Notes under the pieces: generated by a model
What the model was told of the DNA's origin: nothing
The model's database searches: none
The model's input: the letters and a program-made list of their open reading frames with translations, nothing else
Part shown: positions 50,607 through 57,184 of the stretch, one piece after another
How the letters are laid out: each line of letters begins with the position of its first letter
How positions within the stretch are numbered: the stretch's first letter is position 1
Made by a program: the position numbers and the translations under genes
DNA from: Halosimplex carlsbadense 2-9-1
GTDB taxonomy: Archaea; Halobacteriota; Halobacteria; Halobacteriales; Haloarculaceae
Direction: 5' to 3'
DNA: 57,184 nucleotides
NCBI RefSeq assembly: GCF_000337455.1
Contig: NZ_AOIU01000006.1
Location: 2,754 to 59,937 of the forward strand

Positions 50607-50971
50607 ATGGTAATCGATGACGAGGATGCGCTGATCGAGTCCCTCCGGGAACTGGTCGGAGGGGGCTCCGCGTGGTCGCCACGTACGACCGGGACGGCTA
50701 CGACCCCGTCTACGTCGCCCCGGGCGCAGAGGACCGGGTCCGCTCGCAGGCCGAGCGGGTCCACGAGGAACTCGTCCTGCAGGGACTCGGCCGGGGTCAC
50801 CTCGAAGACCTGTTCGCCGCCGGCGACCTGCAGTGTTCGATCCACCGCTTCGACGACCTGACGGCCTTCCACTTCGCTGCCGGGGAGTTCTCGGGGCTGT
50901 TCGTCAGCGTCGACTCCGCGGCCGACCTGCCCCTGGCGACGTTCGCCGAGACGTGCAAGGACCACCTCTGA
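50607..50971 (+). pseudogene. Frameshifted conserved haloarchaeal protein
   Basis: A single gene split between two frames. The first frame gives MVIDDEDALIESLRELVGGG; after the G5 run at 50661-50665 the homologous sequence continues in another frame as LRVVATYDRDGYDPVYVAPG to the stop at 50971 (FVSVDSAADLPLATFAETC). One extra G in the run would restore an open frame of about 121 residues. Cause may be a sequencing error, a real mutation, or slippage. The intact protein is a common haloarchaeal one with no known function. Confidence 0.75.
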
Positions 50972-51072
50972 CCGCTCGCCGGTGACTCCACCCGCCCCGG
51001 GCGCCCCCTCGCCCGCGAGCGGTGCGGCGCGGTCGGTCGGTTCCGGCCCCGTCGACCCCCGTCCCCGCGCCG

Positions 51073-51097
51073 GGTTTATATTCGTATGCTGCATACG
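51073..51097 (+). promoter_or_regulatory. Promoter and palindrome of the DUF460 gene
   Basis: The TATA box GTTTATATT (51074-51082) is followed at once by a perfect palindrome CGTATG-CTG-CATACG (51083-51097), ending 7 bp before the GTG start. The palindrome would cover the transcription start site, a good place for a repressor operator. Confidence 0.6.
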
Positions 51098-51104
51098 CGT
51101 GCGT

Positions 51105-53084
51105 GTGAGCACCCGTACGAGTGCGCTGGACACCGTCGTCTTCGGGGTGGACGTCCAGAGCGGCGACGTGCGCGGGGACGTGTCCTACGCGCTGGTGGCG
51201 TTCGACGGCGAGCACGTGGATCGGGACGTGGTCTCCCGGCGGAAGCTCCGCCGGCTGATCCGCGACGAACGGCCCGCCATCCTCGCCACCGACAACATGT
51301 ACGAACTCGCGGAGAACAAGGACGCCCTCGTCCACTTCCTCGGCGAACTTCCGGACGAGACGACGCTCGTGCAGGTCACCGGCGCCGAGCGGCCGGAGCC
51401 GCTCTCACGCGTCGCCAACCGTCACGACGTGCCCTACGGCAAAGATCCCATGAAGGAAGCGGAGGCCGCCGCCCGACTGGCCGCCAACAACGTTGGGCAG
51501 GTCGTCTCCGCGTTCACCGACGAGACCGAGATCAAAGTCTCCCGTGGCCGCTCGACTGGCGGTGGCGGCGGCTGGTCCGAGGACCGCTACACCCGCCGGA
51601 TCCACGGTTCGGTCAAGCGACGCACCCGCGAGGTCGAGTCCGACCTGCAGGACGCCGGGCTGGACTTCGAACGCGAGGAGACCGAGAAGTACGGCGGCTT
51701 CTCCAACGCCGTTTTCACCGTCGAGGGCCGGCCCCGCGACATCCCCGTCTCGAACGAGCGAGCCGGTGACGTGCGCGTCGAGGTCGAGCGCGTCCGCCGG
51801 GACGGTATCGAGTTCCGCCCGCTCGCCAAGCGGCGGGACCACGTCGTCGTCGGCGTCGACCCCGGGACGACCACGGCGGTCGCTATCGTCGGCCTCGACG
51901 GCGAGGTGCTGGACGTGCTGAGCACGCGGACGGCCGACAGCGCCGAGGTCACCGAGTGGATCGTCGAACGGGGTCGGCCCGTCATCGTCGCCGCCGACGT
52001 GACGCCGATGCCGAACACGGTCGAGAAGCTGCGCCGGTCGTTCGACGCCGCCGGCTGGACGCCCGACCGGGACCTCCCGGTCGACGTGAAACAGCACCGC
52101 ACCCGCGAGGAAGGCTACGACAACGACCACGAACGGGACGCCATGGCCGCCGCCTTCGGCGCCTTCGACGCCCGCAAAGACCAGTTCGAGCGCATCGCCG
52201 CCAAGGTCCCGCCCGGCCAGGAGGTCGGCCCCGTCGTCGCCCGCGTCGTCGCCGGCGAGGAGAGCGTCGAGACCGTCCTCGAGGACCTGCGCGACGACGG
52301 CGGCGAGGAGAGCGAGGAGGCCGACCAGCCCGACAACGAGCAATCGCCCGAACAGAAGCGGATCTCACAGCTCGAATCACAGGTCGCCCAGCTGCAGTCG
52401 CACGTCGAGAGCCTCGAAGCCACGGTCGACGAGAAGGACGCCGCGATCGACGACCTGGAGGGGAAGCTCGACGAGGCGCGCAGCGAGACCCGTATCGAGG
52501 CCCGAAAGGACCGGGAGGTCACCCGGCTGGAGCGCGAGAACCGACGTCTGAAGGGCGAGGTCGACGAGCGCGAGGAGCGCGTCGACGAACTGGAGGGGAA
52601 ACTCGAACGGCTGAAGGCGCTGTGGAAGCTCGACCACTCGAACTTCGCGGACATCTCCGAGAAGAAGGAAGGGCTGACGCCGGTGAAGGTCGTCGAGCAG
52701 TTCACCAGCGACGCCATCGACGACGCCGACGAGCGGTTCGGGCTCGCCGAGGACGACGTGATCCTGTTCCGCGACGCTTCCGGGGCGGGGGCCTCCACTG
52801 CAGACAAGATCGTCGACATCGATCCGCAGATCGTCCTCCGCGACGGCGGCCTCTCGGACGTCGCCGACGAGATCCTCTTCAAACACGACGTCCCGGTCGC
52901 CCCCGCCGAGATGGTGACCGTCCAGGAGGTCGACGAGCTGGCCGTCGCCCGCGAGCGCGAAGTCGAGGCCGCGATCGACGACTGGGAGGACCGGGCCGAG
53001 GAGCGCGAACGCGAGCAGAACGCCCAGATGGTCGACCGGCTCATCAGCGAACACCGCGCCGGCGACCGCGGCGAGAGTGACTGA
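51105..53084 (+). CDS. DUF460 protein: RNase H-like nuclease domain plus coiled coil
   Basis: A 659-residue archaeal protein. The N-terminal third (VVFGVDVQSGDVRGDVSYAL, LATDNMYELAENK) and the middle (HVVVGVDPGTTTAVAIVGLD, VIVAADVTPMPNTVEKLR, NDHERDAMAAAFGAF) form an RNase H/RuvC-like fold with acidic residues suited to metal-dependent nucleic-acid cleavage. Residues about 430-540 are a long coiled coil (ISQLESQVAQLQSHVESLEA onward). A further globular domain ends the protein. DUF460 is archaeal and uncharacterised. Start GTG at 51105 fits the TATA box. Confidence 0.88.
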   Translation: MSTRTSALDTVVFGVDVQSGDVRGDVSYALVAFDGEHVDRDVVSRRKLRRLIRDERPAILATDNMYELAENKDALVHFLGELPDETTLVQVTGAERPEPLSRVANRHDVPYGKDPMKEAEAAARLAANNVGQVVSAFTDETEIKVSRGRSTGGGGGWSEDRYTRRIHGSVKRRTREVESDLQDAGLDFEREETEKYGGFSNAVFTVEGRPRDIPVSNERAGDVRVEVERVRRDGIEFRPLAKRRDHVVVGVDPGTTTAVAIVGLDGEVLDVLSTRTADSAEVTEWIVERGRPVIVAADVTPMPNTVEKLRRSFDAAGWTPDRDLPVDVKQHRTREEGYDNDHERDAMAAAFGAFDARKDQFERIAAKVPPGQEVGPVVARVVAGEESVETVLEDLRDDGGEESEEADQPDNEQSPEQKRISQLESQVAQLQSHVESLEATVDEKDAAIDDLEGKLDEARSETRIEARKDREVTRLERENRRLKGEVDEREERVDELEGKLERLKALWKLDHSNFADISEKKEGLTPVKVVEQFTSDAIDDADERFGLAEDDVILFRDASGAGASTADKIVDIDPQIVLRDGGLSDVADEILFKHDVPVAPAEMVTVQEVDELAVAREREVEAAIDDWEDRAEEREREQNAQMVDRLISEHRAGDRGESD

Positions 53085-53106
53085 CCGGGTCGATCTCCGC
53101 CCGTTT

Positions 53107-53295
53107 TCAGACCATGCCGCCCATGCCGAACGAGGCGAGGACGTTCGTGACGACGCCGTAGAGTATGAGGCCGACGCCGGCGACGACGAGGCCGATGCCG
53201 GCGGCGATCAGCGGTTCGACCGACGCGATGAGTCCGATACCGCCCAGGATCACGAGGATGCCCACGATCCCGGCGGCGCCGAGTTTGTCGAGCAC
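53107..53295 (-). CDS. Small two-helix membrane protein
   Basis: A 62-residue glycine-rich hydrophobic protein (AAGIVGILVILGGIGLIAS and IAAGIGLVVAGVGLILYGVV) ending FGMGGMV. Similar small membrane proteins are widespread in haloarchaea without known function. It is convergent with the DUF460 gene, 22 bp away. Confidence 0.75.
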   Translation of the reverse strand: MLDKLGAAGIVGILVILGGIGLIASVEPLIAAGIGLVVAGVGLILYGVVTNVLASFGMGGMV

Positions 53296-53403
53296 GTCTC
53301 GGCGTGCACTCCCCCGGCCCTTAACCGTTTCAGTCCCCGCGGCGGGGCTGTTCAGTCCCGGGCGAGCACGCGTCGCCCGGCGCGCAGCGACGGTCCGGCA
53401 GCG

Positions 53404-53646
53404 CTACCGGTCGTCGGTCCCGGAGTACCAGTTCCAGAAGTCGATCCCCGTCCAGCAGGTGTACGCGACCGAGAGCGAAACGAGCGGATAGAACGGGTCG
53501 ATACCGAGCGCGACCAACTCGAGAGAGTGGCGTCCCGGCGGGGCGTAGAGAAGCGTGGTAACTAGCACGGCGACACCGACGCCGACGTTGCTCAGGTGCC
53601 ACAGGAAGGCATCTGCACGCGCGAGCCTCCCACCGGGTTCGCCCAT
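53404..53646 (-). CDS. Small membrane protein
   Basis: An 80-residue protein starting MGEPGGRLARADAFLWHLSN, with two hydrophobic segments (VGVGVAVLVTTLLYAP and LVALGIDPFYPLVSLSVAYTC) and an aromatic C-terminus WTGIDFWNWYSG. An upstream in-frame ATG adds 24 unlikely residues. Function not recognised. Confidence 0.65.
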   Translation of the reverse strand: MGEPGGRLARADAFLWHLSNVGVGVAVLVTTLLYAPPGRHSLELVALGIDPFYPLVSLSVAYTCWTGIDFWNWYSGTDDR

Positions 53647-53766
53647 GCGAGCGGGTACATCCCGCTGGGGAAAATACGCTCCGCCGAGTGACGTATCCGG
53701 TTGCGCGTCCGAACGCACGGCCCCACCGAGTGGTCCCCGATCGACGGGCGAAACGGTCCGGAACGC

Positions 53767-54180
53767 TCAGTACTCGAACTCCGCCTCGACGTTCTGGGCG
53801 GCCCGAACCAGTTCCGTGACGGCCTCGCGGTTGCTCAGCAGTTCCATCTCCGAGCCCTCGAACTCCAGGGAGCCCCCCATGACGGCCTCGGTGATGTCGA
53901 GGTCGTCGGTCAGGAGGTCGACCCAGACGGCGTAGGGGCCGGCCAGCCCGAAGTCGTAGTCGGCGTCGGGGTCGTGCCCGCGGGCGGCCACGCAGGCGCC
54001 GTCGGCGACGACGACGGTGAGCGTGACCGGCTCTCCGTCGTAGCGGTCGTCCGGCAGGATGGCGAACCGGAAGGTGGCGTCGAAGTCCGCCGCCGCCTCG
54101 GCGAACGCCTCGCGGTCGTTGAGTCGCTTCTGTAACCGCTCGGCCCACTCGTCGGCCTCGCCGGGCAGCGTCGGTGTCAT
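53767..54180 (-). CDS. SCP-2 sterol-transfer-like domain protein
   Basis: The 137-residue protein fits the SCP2 fold: EWAERLQKRLNDREAFAEAA, FRFAILPDDRYDGEPVTLTV, a predicted beta sheet and the C-terminal EMELLSNREAVTELVRAAQN. Archaeal SCP2-like proteins may bind lipids or acyl-CoA, but no ligand is known. It is 84 bp downstream of the EEP phosphodiesterase gene on the same strand. Confidence 0.75.
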   Translation of the reverse strand: MTPTLPGEADEWAERLQKRLNDREAFAEAAADFDATFRFAILPDDRYDGEPVTLTVVVADGACVAARGHDPDADYDFGLAGPYAVWVDLLTDDLDITEAVMGGSLEFEGSEMELLSNREAVTELVRAAQNVEAEFEY

Positions 54181-54264
54181 TACGTGTGGTGTGGTTCCCT
54201 CCGCGGCTTTGACCTTTCGGGTTCCGCGGGGCGTCCGGGCGCCGCTGGGGCCCGCTCGCTCGCC

Positions 54265-55047
54265 TCACACGCCGCCGTTCTCGAACTCCATGACGACGGG
54301 GCGGTGGTCCGAAACCTGCACGTCGATCACGGCACAGCGAGTGGGTTCGATGTCGGGCGAGGCGAGGAAGAAATCGAGGGTGCGGGTCTCGGAGACGAGC
54401 GAATCGAGCGGACGCTTGGGCACCGTCTCGCCGGGGTTGTGGAGGACGAGGCCGGTCGCTTCGAGCGCGTCCTCGACCTCGTCGAGGCCGTCGTAGGCGT
54501 TGAAGTCGCCGGCGACGACGACGCGGTCGCGCTCGGCGACGATGGCGGCGACCTCGTCGAGTTGCTTGCGGCGGCCGCGGCCGCTCATCGCGAGGTGGAC
54601 CGCGAAGATCGACAGGTCGCCGATGCGAACCTCGGTGACGAGCCGCTTGGGGCCGGTTTCGAGGTAGTGGGCCTCGATGGTTGCGTCGATGTCGTCGCGG
54701 ACGAGCAGGCCGTTCGAGAGATGCGAGAGCACGGGGAGCCGACCGAGTACGTTGCCGTCGCCGTACTTGGCGTCGGCGCGGGCGTGGTAGGCCAGTCCGC
54801 GGTCGGTCAGCATCTCCGCGAGGCGGGTGACCTGACCTTCGGTGATGGTGCGCGCCGACCCCTGGTCGACTTCGAGCAGGCAGACCACGTCGGGGCGCTC
54901 CTCTGCGATCACGTCGACGAGGCGCTCGGTGGCGCGCTCCTCGGCGGCGTCGTCGCCGAGCATCGCCCGGTGGGGTTTCAGCGCGTAGTCGCGAAGCGAT
55001 CCGTCGTAGTCGAGCAGGTAACCGGCGTTACACGAGAGTATCTTCAC
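54265..55047 (-). CDS. Endonuclease/exonuclease/phosphatase (EEP) family protein
   Basis: The 260-residue protein has the EEP metal and catalytic motifs: SCNAGYLLD (Asn), CLLEVDQGSA (Glu), FAVHLAMSGRG (His), VVAGDFNAYDG (Asp/Asn) and VSDHRPVVMEF (Asp/His). Members cut phosphodiester or phosphate-ester bonds in nucleic acids, lipids or nucleotides. The N-terminus begins directly with strand one, with no signal peptide, so it is cytoplasmic. A CATTTATAAG box at 55109-55118 lies upstream on its strand. Confidence 0.9.
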   Translation of the reverse strand: MKILSCNAGYLLDYDGSLRDYALKPHRAMLGDDAAEERATERLVDVIAEERPDVVCLLEVDQGSARTITEGQVTRLAEMLTDRGLAYHARADAKYGDGNVLGRLPVLSHLSNGLLVRDDIDATIEAHYLETGPKRLVTEVRIGDLSIFAVHLAMSGRGRRKQLDEVAAIVAERDRVVVAGDFNAYDGLDEVEDALEATGLVLHNPGETVPKRPLDSLVSETRTLDFFLASPDIEPTRCAVIDVQVSDHRPVVMEFENGGV

Positions 55048-55287
55048 ACGTTCTCCGTCGCCTGTGGCGGCGACCGACCGTCCGTTGGGGAGACAGAGCC
55101 GGTAGTGGCTTATAAATGCGACGGTGACCTGTCGGCGGGCGGGAGGATCGACGCCGGTCGGCCGGGGTGCGAGACACTGCTACGGGAAGCGAAACGCGAG
55201 TCGGGCACCGGACCCGCCGCGAGCGTCGGGTCCGCGGCGGGCGAGTGGCCGAAGCGATACGGTGTGAGCCGACGCGGTGTCGGACCG
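55048..55287. other. Gene-free spacer between glnA and the EEP gene
   Basis: No gene is visible. It contains the minus-strand TATA box of the EEP gene (55109-55118). Near 55210-55245 are two overlapping, mutually exclusive stems, CGGACCC/GGGTCCG and CCCGCCGC/GCGGCGGG, just beyond the glnA stop codon. They may mark the end of the glnA transcript. Confidence 0.5.
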
Positions 55288-56661
55288 TTAGAAGGTCTCG
55301 AGGTAGCGGTCGAGCTCCCAGTCGGAGACGTCGACGCGGTAGTCGTCGTACTCCTGGGTCTTCGCCTCGACGAAGTTCTCGAAGACGTGCTCGCCGAGCG
55401 CGTCGGCGATGACCTCGTCGCTTTCGAGGGCGTCGAGGGCCTCGCCGAGGTTCGTCGGCAGCGTGGTGATGCCGTACTCCTCGCGTTTGGCCTCGTCGAA
55501 CTCGTAGATGTTCTCGCGGACCGGGTCGTCGCAGTCGAGTTCGCGCTCGATGCCGTCGAGACCGGCGTGGATGAGCGCGGCGAACGCGAGATAGGGGTTA
55601 CAGGAGGGGTCCGGGAACCGGGCCTCGATGCGGGAGGCGGCCGGGACGCGCGCGGCGGGCTTACGGATGAGCGCCGAGCGGTTCCGGTCGGACCAGGCGA
55701 CGTAGACGGGCGCCTCGTAGCCCGGGACGAGTCGCTTGTAGGAGTTGACCGTCGGGTTGGAGACGGCGGCGATGGCCGGGGCGTGGTCGAGGATACCGGC
55801 GGTGAACTGCTTGGCCGTCTCGCTCAGGTCGAACTCGTCGTCCTCGTCGTGGAAGGCGTTCTCGCCGTCCTCGGTGAACAGCGAGAGGTGCGTGTGCATG
55901 CCCGACCCGTTGATGCGCGGGATCGGCTTGGGCATGAACGTCGCGTGGAGGTCGTGCTCGGCGGCGATGGCACGGACCACGGCGCGGAAGGTGGCGACGT
56001 TGTCGGCCGTCGACAGCGCGTCGTCGTAGGTGAAGTTGATCTCGTGCTGGCCCTGGGCGACCTCGTGGTGGGAGGCCTCGATGTCGAAGCCCATGTCCTC
56101 CAGCCCGTAGATGATGTCCCGGCGCACGTCCTGGGCGAGGTCCTTCGGCGCGAGGTCGAAGTAGCCACCGGCGTCGTTGGTCTTCGTCGTCGCGCGACCG
56201 TCCTCGTCCTCCTCGAAGAGGAAGAACTCCGGTTCGGGCGCGGCGTTGACGGTGTAGCCCATCTCCTCGGCGCGCTCGATGGCGCGCTTGAGCACCCCGC
56301 GCGGGTCGCCCGAGAAGGGCTGGCCGCTGGAGGTGTCGATGACGTCACAGATGAGGCGACCGGCCGCGCTCTCCTCCGTGTTGCGCCACGGGAGGACGGA
56401 GAACGTCGACGGGTCCGGGTCCAGCCGCATGTCCGATTCCTGGATGCGGACGAAGCCGTTGATCGACGACCCGTCGAAGTAGATGCCCTCTGTGAACGCC
56501 TTCTCGGCCTGGTCGGCCGGGACCGAGACGTTCTTCACTGTCCCCAGAATGTCCGTGAACTGCAGGCGCAGGAAGTCGACGTTCTTCTCTTCGATCTCGT
56601 CGAGCACGTCCTGTGCCTCGGCGGAGAGACCCCCGTCCGGTTTCGCGTTTTCGCTTGTCAT
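55288..56661 (-). CDS. glnA: Glutamine synthetase type I
   Basis: The 457-residue enzyme makes glutamine from glutamate and ammonia with ATP. GSI motifs are [19 protein letters not shown], the metal ligands in [28 protein letters not shown], the substrate-binding [12 protein letters not shown], and [14 protein letters not shown] and [20 protein letters not shown]. The C-terminal adenylylation tyrosine region of GSI-beta is not present, as usual in archaea. The ATG at 56661 is used; a GTG 12 nt upstream is closer to the TATA box. A divergent Lrp-type gene shares the upstream region. Confidence 0.97.
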   Translation of the reverse strand: MTSENAKPDGGLSAEAQDVLDEIEEKNVDFLRLQFTDILGTVKNVSVPADQAEKAFTEGIYFDGSSINGFVRIQESDMRLDPDPSTFSVLPWRNTEESAAGRLICDVIDTSSGQPFSGDPRGVLKRAIERAEEMGYTVNAAPEPEFFLFEEDEDGRATTKTNDAGGYFDLAPKDLAQDVRRDIIYGLEDMGFDIEASHHEVAQGQHEINFTYDDALSTADNVATFRAVVRAIAAEHDLHATFMPKPIPRINGSGMHTHLSLFTEDGENAFHDEDDEFDLSETAKQFTAGILDHAPAIAAVSNPTVNSYKRLVPGYEAPVYVAWSDRNRSALIRKPAARVPAASRIEARFPDPSCNPYLAFAALIHAGLDGIERELDCDDPVRENIYEFDEAKREEYGITTLPTNLGEALDALESDEVIADALGEHVFENFVEAKTQEYDDYRVDVSDWELDRYLETF

Positions 56662-56690
56662 GTTGATCGACACCAGAACGGTGTGCCCCT

Positions 56691-56700
56691 ATTATTAAAA
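56691..56700 (-). promoter_or_regulatory. TATA box of glnA
   Basis: TTTTAATAAT on the minus strand, 30-39 nt upstream of the ATG, predicts a near-leaderless glnA mRNA. The 127-bp gap to the divergent regulator gene also holds AT-rich elements for the other direction (near 56742-56763). Confidence 0.75.
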
Positions 56701-56788
56701 CCCTATCCATCTGCGCAAATCTTCCCCTTCGAGAGACGGAATTGTATATTCGTAAAATTCTAATGCCCCGGTGTCGTCTGTGGACGTA

Positions 56789-57151
56789 ATGACGTACGAA
56801 AATCTGGACCGCAAGTTGGTGAATGCGCTGCTGGGCGACGGGCGGGCGAGCCTGCGCAGCCTGGGCGAGGACCTGGACGTGTCGGTGACCACGGTGTCGA
56901 ACCACCTCTCGGATCTGGAGGAGGACGGCATCATCGAGGGATACACCCCGAAAGTCGACTACGACAAGCTCGGCTACGACGTGACCGCAGTCCTCCAGCT
57001 GAAAGTCGAGGGCAACGCGCTCCCGGAGGTCACCGACTCGCTTCGCGACCATGACCAGATGATCTCCGTCTACGAGGTGACCGGCGACTACGACATCATC
57101 GCCATCGGCAAGTTCACCGACACCGACGGCATGAACGAGCACATCAAGGAG
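56789..57151 (+). CDS. lrp: Lrp/AsnC family transcriptional regulator, 3' end missing
   Basis: About 120 residues are visible: a winged HTH ([20 protein letters not shown] with [20 protein letters not shown]) and the start of the ligand-binding RAM domain ([47 protein letters not shown]). Lrp proteins form octamers that sense amino acids. In haloarchaea a gene of this type beside glnA is known to influence glnA. After IKE the frame runs into adapter-like sequence, so the true C-terminus (about 30 residues) is lost. Confidence 0.9.
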
Positions 57152-57184
57152 TGTCGCTTATACACATCTCTGAGCGGGCTGGCA
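57151..57184 (+). other. Residual Nextera adapter at the contig end (artefact)
   Basis: Positions 57151-57169 match the Tn5 mosaic end CTGTCTCTTATACACATCT at 17 of 19 bases, with perfect agreement over CTTATACACATCT. The following CTGAGC resembles the adapter's CCGAGC. This is library-preparation sequence, not genome. Confidence 0.88.

Noticed and set aside
54184..56763. An 859-codon plus-strand frame antisense to glnA and the EEP gene
   Set aside because: It is a shadow of real minus-strand genes; valine/glycine/arginine-rich with no domain pattern.

Overview
The window is one contiguous piece of a haloarchaeal (class Halobacteria) chromosome. The evidence is an archaeal 16S rRNA of haloarchaeal type, high G+C, acidic proteins, TATA boxes about 25 nt upstream of near-leaderless starts, a LysW-dependent arginine pathway, PolD, an MC1 chromatin protein and many haloarchaea-type small membrane proteins. 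Family Haloarculaceae is my guess from the 16S text only. The sequence starts inside the 16S gene. It ends in what looks like residual Nextera adapter (about 57151-57184), so it is probably a whole draft contig with an rRNA break at one end.

Layout. 1-2.1 kb: 5' two thirds of a 16S gene (minus), its leader with two tandem promoters, and an MC1 gene upstream. 2.3-11.4 kb: AbrB-like gene plus pyrD, an ABC-2 exporter pair, the large subunit of a molybdenum hydroxylase, a 2H phosphoesterase, small membrane proteins, and two secreted or membrane-anchored proteins. 11.5-20.9 kb: a complete arginine biosynthesis cluster, argG-argH then lysW-argX-argC-argB-argD-argE-argF, converting glutamate to arginine (carbamoyl phosphate supplied elsewhere). 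21-26.8 kb: vapBC, small regulators, a threonine synthase with a C-terminal membrane segment, tRNA-Arg(TCT), and a RelE-type toxin-antitoxin islet bracketed by copies of the tRNA 3' end. 27-32.8 kb: lipoprotein, creatininase-family (ArfB-like) enzyme, methyltransferase, small and medium subunits of a molybdenum hydroxylase, an SDR and a PPC-domain protein. 32.9-38.6 kb: PolD large subunit with two inteins. 39-43 kb: Eis-like acetyltransferase, DUF502 protein, peroxiredoxin, purM. 43-50.5 kb: membrane protein, methyltransferase, two SDRs, zinc-finger protein, FAD oxidoreductase, acetoacetate decarboxylase-like protein, aldo/keto reductase. 50.6-57.2 kb: a frameshifted gene, a DUF460 protein, small membrane proteins, an EEP-family phosphodiesterase, glnA and a divergent Lrp/AsnC regulator.

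The most notable signal is that the 3' ends of three unrelated genes (argF, tRNA-Arg, purM) are each duplicated a short way downstream. Two of these cases have 'agcgag'-type GC-rich spacers; two of them flank or adjoin toxin-antitoxin genes. The purM copy differs from purM almost only at synonymous positions, which implies recombination with a diverged functional purM, as expected when an integrating element carries its own gene tail. Other points of note are a Gln-terminated mini-intein and a LAGLIDADG intein that isolate a 29-residue catalytic PolD segment, and an arginine-rich upstream ORF with a hairpin before argG. Others are a molybdenum hydroxylase whose subunits lie 22 kb apart and a probably membrane-anchored threonine synthase.
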